A stretch of DNA of 64,000 nt from NCBI GenBank assembly GCA_016647705.1, contig CM028330.1, positions 45,660,397 to 45,724,396 on the forward strand, read 5' to 3'. The position numbers were made by a program, and so were the translations under genes. The notes under the pieces were generated by a model. The model saw only the letters and a program-made list of their open reading frames with translations. It did not search any database and was not told the DNA's origin. Shown piece after piece: positions 36,456 to 47,919 of this stretch. The first letter of the stretch is position 1. Every line of letters starts with the position of its first letter. This DNA is from Eucommia ulmoides (Eukaryota > Streptophyta > Magnoliopsida > Garryales > Eucommiaceae).

Positions 36456-37637
36456 ACCCCCAAACTCATTCAAATTTCTTCAACTTTAGGAATGTGCAAA
36501 AAAATATGAACGACAGACGACAAGCGAGTACTCGAATACTGAACCAATTAGAATTTCGGTCTAAACCCAACCGCTTACATCAAGTAGCGAAATGCTAATT
36601 TAATTCACTCACATTGTGCCTTTGGTTTAGCGATGTAGGTTTGGAAAAAGTTCAATCGGCTAGGGTATTTGATAAGGGTTCAGAAATTGAAACGGCGTTT
36701 AGGCTTCGATAGGGTAACGAAGGGTAATGATTTATCAGGGTAAGCTTAAAACGCTCAAGCGACAAAATGACTGCCTAAATCATATCTCCTAAACAATATC
36801 GCCTAGGATTTCGCCTCGAATTTTCCCCAAATCAAGTTCTAGAATCCCTATTGTCATGAAATTAAGTGAAGGATAATTGGTTTCAAATCAATTAGATAGT
36901 GCTATATTGAGTTTACGCGCTCGTGCATTTAGGATCTACAATAACTTTTACTAAGACGATACGTTAAGCACACAGAACACATATGAATGAGCGTTACGCT
37001 TGATCTCAATAAACAATCAGGGAATAGACTCATCATCGGGTATAGGCCCAGATGACGTCAAAACTCAGCACAAAACAACAACTAACCTAAACAAACTAAT
37101 CCTAAACAAGCATGCACACGATTCAAACAGTAAAACTTAACTAATAACGTAAATACATACTAAAACATACTAACACATCACCACCAACTTAAAATAGGTG
37201 ATGTCTAAAATGACCTGTCAGCGATCCCAATAACAGTATATAGCATGATATTGAAAACGGGGGTTTAGAACACGTACCTGGGAAGCGAGAGAATCTCGCC
37301 TCTGACTTAAATTGATGGAGATAGATCAAACTTATTTTTTACCCTGGGTTGCCTCCCAGGAAGCGTGTGGTTTAATGTTCTCGGCCCGACACATGCCCTC
37401 AAGACTGGTGAGATTTTGCAATGAAATGAACACAAGAGTACCTGACAATCTAACATCTTCAAGCATCCTGTAGGAAAACAAAAACAAAACTACAAACAAA
37501 AATTATATACAAAAGAAATGCCTAAATTAAAATCGAGTTATTTACTCACAATATCAATAATAATCCAAAACACAACCCCCGACAGTCGTTACCAAAAACT
37601 TGGTCGCGATTGCCGAAAACTGTATTCGACAAACCAA
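35811..37637 (-). other. Non-coding interior of the LARD-like element
   Basis: No gag, protease, integrase or reverse-transcriptase motif in any frame. A 69-codon minus-strand frame (36402-36193) is unrecognised. A T run of 33 lies at 36418-36450. AGGCAACCCAGGG is present on the minus strand near 37.35 kb. Confidence 0.6.
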
Positions 37638-37661
37638 TCCCTGGTAACGGCGCCAAAAATT
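37638..37661 (-). other. Primer-binding site of the LARD-like element
   Basis: The minus strand reads TTTTTGGCGCCGTTACCAGGG, close to the plant gypsy consensus TTGGCGCCGTTGCCGGGG, six bases inside the right LTR. Confidence 0.8.
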
Positions 37662-39234
37662 TGGTGACCGTTAATTTTAGTGCTGCCACTTTTACTGCAA
37701 GCATACGGATCAAGTTTTAGTATAATGGACCTTTCGATCAGGTATCATATCCATAGTGATTGGTTGAGATTACTATCGAGTACCGCGATTGTCATAACCC
37801 GACTTTATTTAGGCGACAAAAATGGAATTTAATTAATTACTAATACTAAAATACTAATTTAACTATACTTATATTATATTGAGATAGTTTTGAGAGAATA
37901 GGTTGTCTAGGGATTAATTTCATTTACGAATACGTGTTCGATCTCGTTTAAGTTTATATTTACGACGTTCGACTTATCTGACAATCTCAGTTCGTAAACT
38001 CCTCCACCACCTTTTTCGAGTGTAAGACGGGGGAATACGCGACTTCGTGTCAACGCTGAAGTCCCCCTCAACGTCTTAACAATCTTAGGCCGCATGAGTC
38101 TTACCCCAACGTCATTGATTGTACACAATCCAACTCCCTCTCGGGTTATTGGATCATCGCGTTTTGTTTACCCTATCGACAATCTCAGTTCTAAAACTCT
38201 TCTGTCACCTCTCTTAAGTGTAAGACGAGGGAATACGCGACTTCGCGTCAACGCCGAAATCCCCCTCATAACGACTCTAGGTCACATGAGTCTTTCTCCA
38301 ACGTGATTGATTGTCCACAATCCAACTCCCGACCGGGTTGTTGGATCGTGACATTCATTTATTCTAGTTCGAATCCGGGATTTGTCAAACCCCGTATTCT
38401 TATAACATGATAAACAAACAATACGACACACAATCAAAATAACGAAGAACATCCACAAACAAAACACAAACTCAATTAAACAATGTATTCATAAATTATA
38501 TTAATAATCCCTAAACAACCTATGTTTAGTCAATGGTCATAACCATGTATACAATGTAAAATGGCGTAAACATCCTCAACAACTATCAAAATGAAGAAAA
38601 TAATGAAAAGAAATGAACAACTTAGCCGTCGTCCAAAGATTTAGCGCTAGAACCATTGATTGATCGCTTCCTCGTTCATTTTCCACCTCGGGTTGAGAGA
38701 TCTCCCTCAAAAATCCCTTATCCTAACCCTAAAATATAGTCTAAGGCCTTAGGGGCCAAAGTGGTCGGAAGAGAGGAGGAGAGAAGGGTATTTATAGACA
38801 AAATATCTAAAATAAATATCTAACATTGCACAGAGGCCACCGCCTAGGCGGTGGAGTATGTCGGTTAAAGGCTCGCCGAGGCGATGGAGAAGACGGTAGT
38901 TGTGGAAAACATTCTGCTGGTTCACTGCCTAGGCGGTGGGATTCTCCGCCTAGGCGGTGAGATTTTAGCAACAATGGTGTCTTCTCAGCATCTTTATCGC
39001 CGCGACGGTTGGCTTGTTTGTAGAATCTTGCCGCCTTGCTTATTTTTCCACCGTTCTCCGACCGTTCTTGATACGATTTGGTCGTTTATGCTTTAATTTC
39101 ATACCTTTTCATCCTATGCACATGTTTTAATACAAAAAGAATGAAAACATATTAAAAAATATAAAAATAACTATAAAACTACTCTAAAACTAACAAATTC
39201 GGTTTGGAAATAGATATATAATTTAGACCTATCA
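37662..39234 (-). repeat. 5' LTR of the LARD-like element
   Basis: 1573 bp, from TGGTGACCGTTAATTTTAG to AGACCTATCA. It differs from the 3' LTR by many substitutions and several indels, so the insertion is old. It also has the internal tandem duplication and CCTAGGCGGTGG words at 38835-38960. Confidence 0.9.
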
Positions 39235-39593
39235 TCGTCATCTAGGTTAGATCTGGTTTTCTTCGCCGCTCTCTCTATCTCTTCAATGTTTTTCCCTTGT
39301 GCGCTCTCTCTCTCTCATAGTGTTTTTTTTGCTACTCTCTGTCTCTTTCTCTCCCTCTCTCCCACACATAGTCGCTCTGATTCATCGCCGAAAATTGCTA
39401 TGGATACTATTTTCAAGCATATCTAATCTAGATCTATCCTAGATCTAACCAGATCTAGCCTAAGTCTCCACTACCACCGTCTGTGCTACCTTCGTAGTCG
39501 TTGCTGCCGAGTTTGCACCCATCGCTCTGCCCCCACCATCGAAGAATTTGTACTATTTTTTTTTATTATTCATATATTATTTTTAATTTCATT

Positions 39594-39629
<36 letters not shown>

Positions 39630-40317
39630 ATTTTTTTTTTTTTGAATGGATCTGGATTCTCCATTTGATTTTCATTGGATTCATTCATGAGAATGTGATA
39701 GGGTGATAGTTCGGTTTTGAATTTTTCAGTTTAAAACTTATATTTGTGGAATTTTATAATTTTTAGTGGATTTTCACTTGATTTTTTTAGTGGGTTTTCA
39801 CTTAACTGTCGAATAAATGGATTTATGTGAATGATTTTTTTTTAGTTGTTTAATTTTTAATTTTTTTTATGAATGATTTATATTGGAATTTAGATAATGT
39901 AGATGTAGAGATGATAGATGAATTTTATTATGAGGATTAGGTTTTAGAACGGTATTTTTGGAAGAAAATTCTATTTTTTTTTATTTTTGAATTCTATAGA
40001 TCTGAGTTCTCCATTTGATTTTTAATAGATTTATTCATGAAAATGTGGTAAGGTAATGACTTGTTCGATGGTGGTTCGGTTTTTGAATGCCTTAATTCAG
40101 AACCTAAATTTTTTGGATTTTATAATTTTTAGTGGATTTTCACTGAATTTTTTTTTTTATTAGATTTCACTTGATTTGTCTGGTACATTTCTACTTAATT
40201 ATTAAGTGAATTTATGTAAGTGATTTTTAGGGATATTTAAGGTATTTTAAAAAATTATATATTCTAAATAAAAAATTAAAATTAAGTGAAATTTCTAATA
40301 AAAATTAAAATTTAGTG

Positions 40318-40341
40318 AATAATAATAATAATAATAATAAT
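40318..40341. repeat. (AAT)8 microsatellite
   Basis: Perfect AAT repeats. Confidence 0.95.
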
Positions 40342-40560
40342 TGAAACGTATATAAGGATATTTATGATATTTTAAGATAAAATATATATTTTTTAATAAA
40401 AAATTAAATTAAATAATCTTTTATTAAAAAATAAAATTTATTGGAATTTTAAAAATTAAGTGGAATTTCAAAACTTAAGTGGAACTTCAAAAATTAAGTA
40501 AAATTTGCTTATATAAGAAAAGGCTAATTTTGAAATGATAATTGTTTTGGTACTTTTGAA

Positions 40561-41672
40561 TAAGTCTAATTTTATTAATCTTTAAAAATATATTTTTTTA
40601 AAGAAAATTTACTACTTAAGCCTATATTAAACTTCTTATTACTAATATATTCCAAGTAGTTTAGATTAGACTAAAAATTTTCATTAATAAGATTATATGC
40701 ACCGTTTAATACCAAATTCGGGAATCCCTTATTTTTAGTAGATAGATTTACCCTTTGCGAGATTATAGGGATTACTAATTTCTATATTCAACAAAATAAT
40801 TTTATTAAAATCAAAGCAATTATTATTGTACACTTTTTTTTTTTTTTTTTCACAATCTAATTATATATTCAGATTCGTCTAAATAAGATTTATAAAACGA
40901 TATTAATTTCACTGTTTTTTTTTTTTTCATTAGTTTTAGTTTTTACATTCATGTTACATTCAGCATGATACTTCCATAATTTTTAATTTTCACGTGTTAC
41001 ATTTAATATCAAAATCAACTTTATCAGTAAGTCATGCTACATTTAATATGCATATAATTTGTTCTATTATCATTAATTCTATTTTATATTACATTAGATG
41101 TTATATTCAACATTCACGAGAACACATAATGTAGTGCTATTAACGTTATTATATATAACATCCACATGTATCTCAATTTAGAACTAAAAAAAAAATATCA
41201 ATTATCGAATGTTACCTTCAATATTGGTGCTATACGAAATATAAGATGTTACATGTAACATTTACATGAAAATACGATTTACATCTTCAAAACTAATGAT
41301 TAATATCTCATTTTAAAGAAGATAATTCCCCGATGATTATTATGTAAAAAAAAATTAATTTTTCAACAATAATTTCATGATAAAATTGTATGTTTCATGT
41401 TCAATTTTTTAAATTACAAGTTACCAGGTTTGTTTCCAACTCTTTAGGAGTAATAAAAACTAAATTATAGTGCTGCATATTTTTAGAAAATTATCAGATC
41501 AGATCCGCATATATTAGGAAGTTAAAATCTTATTAAATAAGAGTATATTTGTCTACAAAACGACAAAAGAAGTGATCAGTGTAAATAAAATTTAATAGGT
41601 TGAATTGGTAGTTTTCATAATAAAAAATATCCCTCGGTCAGTGTCATTTTTTCTAATTTTTAGGATCTTTAA
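40561..41672. other. Non-coding AT-rich stretch
   Basis: No gene. From 40930 to 41290 the words GTTACATTCA, TGCTACATTTAATAT and TTACATTAGATGTTATATTCAACAT recur irregularly, suggesting a decayed simple or tandem repeat. Confidence 0.45.
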
Positions 41673-42837
41673 GAGCATCTCCAATGGTAATGCCATCAGG
41701 TGTGCCATCCTCCCTTTGGCTATTTTGAGCCCAAAAAATGCCTCCAATGGCTATGCTATCCGGTATGCCGAAATGGCACAGTTGGTCTCTCGGTGCCAAA
41801 TATGGGACAGGCTGAAGAAGAGCCAAAATGACCGTTGAAAACCAACGGTCATGAAATCAGAGAGGGCATTGAATTACCTTGTCATTTCTTGCCAGAAATC
41901 GCCGGACACAATTGGCGAACTCAGTTGCCGAAGGTAGTCGCCAAACGCTAGAAATTACCTCGCCGTCGCGTTGCCGTCGCCTAACGCAGTCGCAATTGCC
42001 TCGTTGCAGTCGCTCGTCGCAGAACGCTACTAGATCTTGCTGTCGCCGTCGTCGTCACCGCTTGTCACCGTCGCCGAACCCTAACCGCTCATCTCCGCCC
42101 AACGCTCCACATCTCTCTCTCTCTATCCATCTATCTGATAAATTTGGGGGCAAATTGTTGGATTTAGGGTTGGGAATTGAAGGGGTACGTGGGTTTACAA
42201 TTAGGGGAGGGGTGGATTTGTAATTAGGGGGGTTGGATTTGTAATTAAGGGATTGAGTTATAATTAATGCTTGGGTTATTGTAAATTTAGGATTAATTAG
42301 GTTTAATTATGATTGAATTAGGATTTTATTAAATTTAATTAGGATTTAATTAAGTATATTATGTTTATTTGGGTTTAATTGATTAATTTTAATTTATTTG
42401 AGATTTGACGGTTAAATTAAAATCGAAAATTTTAATTTTAATGTTTTAATTTGAAATAAAAAATTATTATTTGGTAGTTAAATTAAAATTAAAATTTTAT
42501 TTTAACAAAAAATAATGAAATTTGTCTGTTATTTCAAAATCAACAAACAAATTTTTTTAATTTTTAATTTTGATAAAAAAAAAAAAATAACACACTAAAA
42601 TATGACATCTCCCTTTTGCGCTTTAGTTTGAAACTAAAAATTAAATATTTGGCGGTTAAATTAAAATTTCAAAATTCAATTAGATTAGTTTGTTAATTTT
42701 TTTTTTTTAACAAAAAAATGACACATCAAAATAACAGCTTTTGAAGTGTTTTTCTTTTTTTGTTTGGTGTATCATAAGTATTTTGGTGTGCCATGGACAA
42801 ATGGAACACAAAATATAACATCTCTTTGGAGATGCCC
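41673..42837. mobile_element. Non-autonomous TIR element, GAGCATCTCC family
   Basis: Left end GAGCATCTCCAATGG; the reverse complement of the right end reads GGGCATCTCCAAAGAG. Subterminal words also pair (TGCCATCAGGTGTGCC against GGTGTGCCATGG). Length is 1165 bp. The interior has a CGCCGTCG-rich part (41880-42110) with a 114-codon frame that is compositional, then a TTAATTAGGTTT-rich part. No transposase. Flanks (TTTAA and AAAAA) do not give a clear target duplication. Confidence 0.65.
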
Positions 42838-43081
42838 AAAAAAACCCAAAAAGAAAAGGTAAAGAATCTTAGATAAAGAGCGAAAGTTGGCGTAATTCTC
42901 TACAGTCCATGGAAGCATGAAGTCCTTTTCAAAATATAGCTGTGAAATTCGAAATTATACCCCCCAGCAAAACACGCGTTTGACAACTTGATTGATTGTT
43001 TGAGAAAGAATCCACGCGTTTATCCTATTCTGTCCAACCTATCCTTTTGGCCCGTAGCATCTATTGTGTGATTTTCTACGT

Positions 43082-43117
43082 GGTTTAAAAAGATCACAAA
43101 ATACCAAGTGGGGTCTT

Positions 43118-43149
<32 letters not shown>

Positions 43150-45247
43150 GAAAGACATCCAACCGGCCTTCACATAGTTGGTTTCCCAATTTTTTTCTCT
43201 TTGTGAAACCGACCTTGACAAGGCCAGTTTCATAATTAAGGTGGCAGCCCCTCCATCCCCACCCCCACCCCATGCCATCCTCATATATATATATATAATT
43301 CTATATTTATATAATTCTATATTTATAATTTTAAAGTTTATTTAATATTTTAAAATTAAAAATTATATATACAAATTAACTAGTTAAAAAAAAAGAAAAT
43401 TTAAATGAATGAAAGAAAAAAATTATAATTTTGTATAAATTAAAAAAAAAAATTATATACAAAATTGTTTAAAAATTATTTATAAAATATAAAACGAAAA
43501 AATAAATTATTTTCAAAATAAATAAAATAGATAAGAAAAAATAAAATAAATCTGACCCTGTACACACACACATAGAACGAGTTTATTACAAATACCTAGT
43601 TGATGCAAGTTATAAATAAATCGAAAAAAAAAATAATAATTCGGATTCATTTTTTGTTTTTTCTTCTTCCTTATCCAAATCCAACATCATTTCTAGGTCA
43701 TTTGTTGACAATTTTTTTAAATGTTAATATATATTTTTAGGTCAGATTTTATATAATTATTATTTTATAGTTAATATGGTTATGTTTTTATGTTAATAAC
43801 TTAGATTTAGACAAAAAATTAAATTAACTTTAGTATAATATGTCATTTAACCTAACAAGTTCTATTATTTTTTTAACAACAAAAATATATATTAAATAAT
43901 AGTAAAATATTGATTGAATAAAACATAATATTGAAGAAATAAATAACCAACACAAATTTTATATATGAGCAATAAAAGAAAATGGTGAAAGAAAGATGCC
44001 TATCTAATGTTAGACTCAAGGTTTGAACCCAAGACCAACAACAAAAAGTAACAAACTCTCTTAAATAATAAGTTTGTCTGTCAATGCTAACTTAAAAGTT
44101 GGGTCCGAGATATCACTCTGAGATTCGAAGATTTCAATTTTACCAACATGACAAAACGCACGCTCTTAACGAAGATTACAAATTTAGGCACCTAACACTT
44201 CAAATCCTAAATTGAAGGTGAAAACGGATGTTATCTCGAAAAAATACCCGAAATAAAATTAAAAAAAAAAATCACACCGAACAGACCACCGAGCGCAAAG
44301 TTATGCTCATCCAAATTTTTTCTACTTTCTCACATATAATTTTCTCTTTTCTTGCCATCTTACTCTCTTTTAAAATCATATTTATTTGGTAAAGAACTAA
44401 AAAAATTAGTTATTATTTATAAAATAAATGTTAAAAAAATCAAAAAAAAAAATTATAACATTCCGCCCAGGGCCGAAATTGCCTTTCCCACCCCCCACCC
44501 CCTCCCCTCCCCTCCCCCATGCACATTCCCATCCCCATGCCCTTCCCTATGTTTTTTATTTGTATATATAAAAATTATATATAAATTATAATTTGGGGAT
44601 TGTTTTATTTTCTATATATATATATATATATAATGATAATTTTAAAAGTTATTTAATATTTTAAAAATAAAAATTATATATAAATTATAATTGTTTTGTA
44701 ATATGTAATTAATTTTAAAAAATATTAAAATAATAATAATAATAAACATTATACTGAAATTAAACGTGTTAATCAGTGCAATTAATCATTAAAAAAATAT
44801 TAGTATGCGTTTGTGATTTTAACTCATTACAATTTAATTGTTTTAAAAAAAAAAAAAAATTCTGAAAATGGTATATATAAACTTATATATCAAAAGATGA
44901 TTAAACGTAGAAAGAAATTGTGTTTTTCATAAAAATGCATTTCCTTTGTGCGTTTCTTAAAATTTGTATATAATTTTTATACAAAATTATAATTTTTTTC
45001 TTTCATTAATTTAATTTTTTTTTTTAATATATATATATAAACAGATGGGGATGGAGATGGCATAGGGGGAGAGGGAGAGGGGGGCTGCCAAAGTGGGCAA
45101 CCCCTTATTTGTGAAACTGGCCTTGTCAAGGCCAGTTTCACAAAGAAACAAAAAATTGGGGAACAGGCCGTGTGAAGGCTGGTTAGACCCCCTTGCGGTA
45201 AATAAAAAAAAAAAGGGACCTCATTTGATATTTTCTGATTTTTTAGA
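43082..45247. mobile_element. 2.2-kb element with ~200-bp inverted termini
   Basis: The left arm (43082-43290) and the right arm (45030-45247, inverted) share, in order, AAAA..CA.AAAAT, GGTC plus a T run, ATTTACCG, the CCTTCACA block, CCCAATTTTTT, TTTGTGAAAC, GGCCTTGACAAGGCCAGTTTCA, and a C-rich CCCCATGCCATC block. A third partial copy of the C-rich and AT-rich end lies at 44455-44700 in the left-arm orientation. No coding region. Target duplication not seen. Confidence 0.7.
45119..45133. repeat. GGCCTTGTCAAGGCC palindrome in the right arm
   Basis: A perfect inverted repeat around one central base, kept in both arms (the left copy at about 43212 has one change). Confidence 0.7.
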
Positions 45248-45334
45248 CTCAATTAGGTAAAGAACTCTATTTTGTTTTCTTTTCCTTTATGAAGATTTCT
45301 AAGATATCAAAGTGCAATAGACGCAAAGAGGGGG

Positions 45335-45690
45335 TATTGACAAATAAAAGTGTTTTCTTTATTTATCAAATCAATTAGGGTTCTATCAATACTGTAAAAA
45401 TTAAATTAAATCTTGAAATTCATTTTGAATGTACCAGTCTGATATGATAAAATATATCTTTAAGATCAGAAAGTATTTAGTCGAGATACATTGACAAATA
45501 GAAATATAGTAATATTGACAAATAGAAGTGTCATCTTTTCTTATCAACCAAAGATTTTACTCCTCTTAGAAATACCATAAGAATTAAATCTTAAATTTAA
45601 TCTTAAATGTACCAGTCCGATGTGGTCGAATGCAACCTTAAGATCAACATGAAAAAGGATTATCTAATTGCACGTAAGTCAACCCATACA
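45335..45690. repeat. Tandem pair of a ~178-bp dispersed repeat
   Basis: Two units start TATTGACAAATA(A/G)AAGTG at 45335 and 45513 and share ATTAAATCTT, TTTAATCTT/TTCATTTTG, AATGTACCAGTC(T/C)GAT and CTTTAAGATC/CCTTAAGATC. A third unit is at 61585-61720. Non-coding; nature unknown. Confidence 0.7.
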
Positions 45691-45744
45691 CATCTTAACG
45701 TAAAATAAAAAATAAAGAAAGTACAATAAGCTAGAGTTTCAATT

Positions 45745-46404
45745 TTGATGTGAGGGAATTTCGTCACATTCGCCACGTCAATGATATTGCAACAAGCATG
45801 GGAAAATAGACGAGTTGGGAGTCGGGATCCCCTCTAATTGAGCCTCTCATGTTCTTCTTAAAGATCTCTGGGCCGAGATGACGATTGTCGTGCCAAGCTG
45901 GTGGAGTTCGAGCCGAGCTGAAGAGCCCGAATACTCTTAGCTCGAGTTCTCCGTATTTGGGGCCTTTCCAGGCCGTTTTGAAGCTCCTACTCTCTATTTC
46001 AAGTGGGCCGGCCCATGAACTTCTGCAAATGGGCCCAAAAGCCCAATCCAGATGTTTAGAGCCCTAATCCACTAGCTCATTGGCTGCTAGACGAATTAGG
46101 TTAATTAACCCGAGTTCAACTCCCTAATCTCGCGATGCTAACTGAGCTAGTGCCTATAAATATACCATGGCATCCAATGCCCAAAGGTATACATTTTCTA
46201 TTGATTCTAGAGCATTCTTAGTTCTTCTCCCGGATACTTACTCTCACGCAGGAGGGACTTCACCGAGCACAATCTCGGTGAGTCTGTGTGCAGGTGCTCA
46301 GAGTGAAGGAATGGAGCTCAGTCCGGAGATCAGAATAGAGTCCGGAGAAGTACTCATCTCGGAGTTTGAACAGGATCTCCAGTCCACCATGCCACCTACA
46401 ATTG
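45745..46404 (+). repeat. Gypsy-type LTR or LTR fragment
   Basis: It has the order of a gypsy LTR: TGTGAGGGAATTTCGTCACA near the start, GGGCCGGCCCATG in the middle, a TATA box (GCCTATAAATA), then TACTTACTCTCACGCAGGAGGGACTTC and GTGTGCAGGTGCTC, the latter typical of the R/U5 of plant gypsy LTRs. It may end at CCACCTACA (46404). No convincing primer site or target duplication, so both borders are approximate. The 135-codon frame at 46167-46574 is LTR sequence. Confidence 0.5.
46151..46160 (+). promoter_or_regulatory. TATA box in the gypsy-type LTR
   Basis: GCCTATAAATATACC about 110 bp before the CTCACGCAGGAGGG block, at the expected spacing for a retrotransposon promoter. Confidence 0.5.
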
Positions 46405-47054
46405 CACACGTGCCATGCCTTTTTAGACCATATTGTTACTTGCTCGCCATTTTTCGACACCAACATATTTTATCAAGTATTACAGTTTGGAGCTCGTTTC
46501 TATTCTTTTATGATAATATTACTTTTACTTTATTTGGACTAAAAATAAATAAAAATAAAAAAGGTAAAAAATGAGCGGATCTTGTTTTATGTTAATTTTG
46601 TAACTTAAAATCACATTTAGTTAAGTAACGAATAAATTATTAGAAAATTATACTTTTGATCCTTTGGTCTTTCAAATTTTTATTTACTTTGAACCAATTC
46701 AAAAATTTATTTACAAAATTAAATGAAAATTATTAAGTTAGGGATATTTTCTTAATTTCATAATTGAGTTAAAGTAGTTTAGAAATCTTTATAAAGTCAG
46801 GAGTTCGAATTTACGAAAAAATACTTATTGAATAGGATAGTCATACACTTCGAACGAGATTAGTTTCATGTGTGGAAATCTTGTTAATAAATTGAAACGA
46901 GAAGAAGATGAGGTAATTTCACTTTTTACTTCTTTTTTTCCATTGTGGGCCCATGTCACTCTCTATGGGCCTTTCTCTTTCCAATATTTTTCGTACATAT
47001 ATTTTAGTAAGCATAATTTTCACTTATTTTTTCCACTGTAGCCATGTCATTGTC
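46405..47054. other. Non-coding AT-rich stretch
   Basis: No gene. An AGGAGTTCGAATTT word at 46799 is the only tRNA-B-box-like string; nothing around it supports a tRNA or SINE. Confidence 0.4.
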
Positions 47055-47244
47055 TAGGGATGGTCATGGGTCTAGGGGCTGTCCAGCCTAAATGGTCCGA
47101 CTTTATTTTTTTAGAATTTGGGCTTAGAGTTTGAGTCTATGAGCAGGGTTTGGGCCTAGGTATAAGGGCCCGATCAAAATTAGGGCCGGATTTGGGCAAG
47201 GCCCAAAAAATTTAGGCCTGACCCGGCCCAAAGGATATTTAAAA

Positions 47245-47295
<51 letters not shown>

Positions 47296-47648
47296 TTACA
47301 ATACAATCCTAATATTTGGAATATTAGTTTCCTTTAAAAATTGTAATTTTAATATTTCTTGTTAGTTTAATTTGTTTAGAATATTGGTTTACCTTTAGAA
47401 ATTGTAATTTTGATATTTTTTGTTGGTTTGGTGTTGAATTTTTTGTATTTATTTTTGAGTTTTTTTTTAAAAAAATAGGGCCGGGGGCTCGTCGACCGGG
47501 TTTTGGGCTTAGATTTTTCTTATAGGGCTGGGCTTGGGCATAGGATTAAGGCTCGATCACCGGGCCGGACTAGGGCCCAACGTTTTTTTGTAATACACTA
47601 GTCTAAGGCAGGGCCGGGCCCACCCGGCCCGCCCCATGACCATCCCTA
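47055..47648. mobile_element. MITE with TAGGGATGGTCATGGG termini
   Basis: Left end TAGGGATGGTCATGGG; the reverse complement of the right end is TAGGGATGGTCATGGGG, at least 16 bp identical. The subterminal regions are both rich in GGGCCGGG-type words. Flanks ATTGTCTA and ACTGTCTA match at 7 of 8 positions if the ends are placed one base in, which would fit an hAT-type 8-bp duplication. Contains (TA)n at 47251-47286. No coding capacity. Confidence 0.75.
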
Positions 47649-47919
47649 CTGTCTATAGATCTTTCTCTTTCCAATTTTTTTTTTTTTTTAGTAATTTTCA
47701 TTTTTAAATAAATGAATAATATAAATAAAATATGATATTATCACATTTAAAAATAAAAAACATGAATAAAATATTTTTTTTGCTTTTCATAAAACACGAG
47801 AATTAAAATAATATATTGTGTTTTTTTAATAGTTTTTATTTTTTTTATTGTTTAACCCTTGTTTAACAATTTAGTTAATAAAAAAAACCTTCAAATATAG
47901 AATTTTTATTATTTTGACC

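Larger units (their letters stand above)
34245..39234 (-). mobile_element. Non-coding gypsy-derived LTR element (LARD-like), complete
   Basis: Two LTRs flank a 1.87-kb interior with no coding domain. A primer site lies next to the right LTR and a purine tract next to the left LTR, which fixes the orientation as minus. The interior includes GGGAGGCAACCCAGGG (37349 region), a string often seen in the 3' part of Tat/Athila-type gypsy elements. The flanks CCTTC and TCGTC match at only 3 of 5 positions, so the target duplication is decayed or wrongly placed. Movement would have needed proteins from another element. Confidence 0.85.
33935..40560 (+). repeat. Dispersed repeat family M, copy 3 (split by the 34245-39234 element)
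   Basis: The head at 33945-34244 matches copy 1 and contains a (CT)n run (34052-34072). After the inserted element it resumes at 39235 with TCGTCATCTAGGTTAGATCTGG, a CT-rich block, GATCTAACCAGATCTAG and CGCC-rich DNA. The T-rich tail then has two similar units at 39645-39880 and 39985-40260, sharing GGATTTTCACTTGA and GATTTATTCATGAAAATGTGGTAAGG. Confidence 0.55.

Noticed and set aside
41879..42223. 114-codon Arg/Ser-rich frame
   Set aside because: Compositional frame in CGCCGTCG-rich DNA within a MITE-like element; no recognisable protein.
43970..44100. GGTTTGAACCC string resembling a tRNA B box
   Set aside because: No A box at the right distance, no cloverleaf, and no SINE-like poly-A tail or target duplication.
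46167..46574. 135-codon frame with a start near a TATA box
   Set aside because: It sits in a gypsy-type LTR (R/U5-like words); the peptide has no domain and ends in a low-complexity NKNKKGKK tail.
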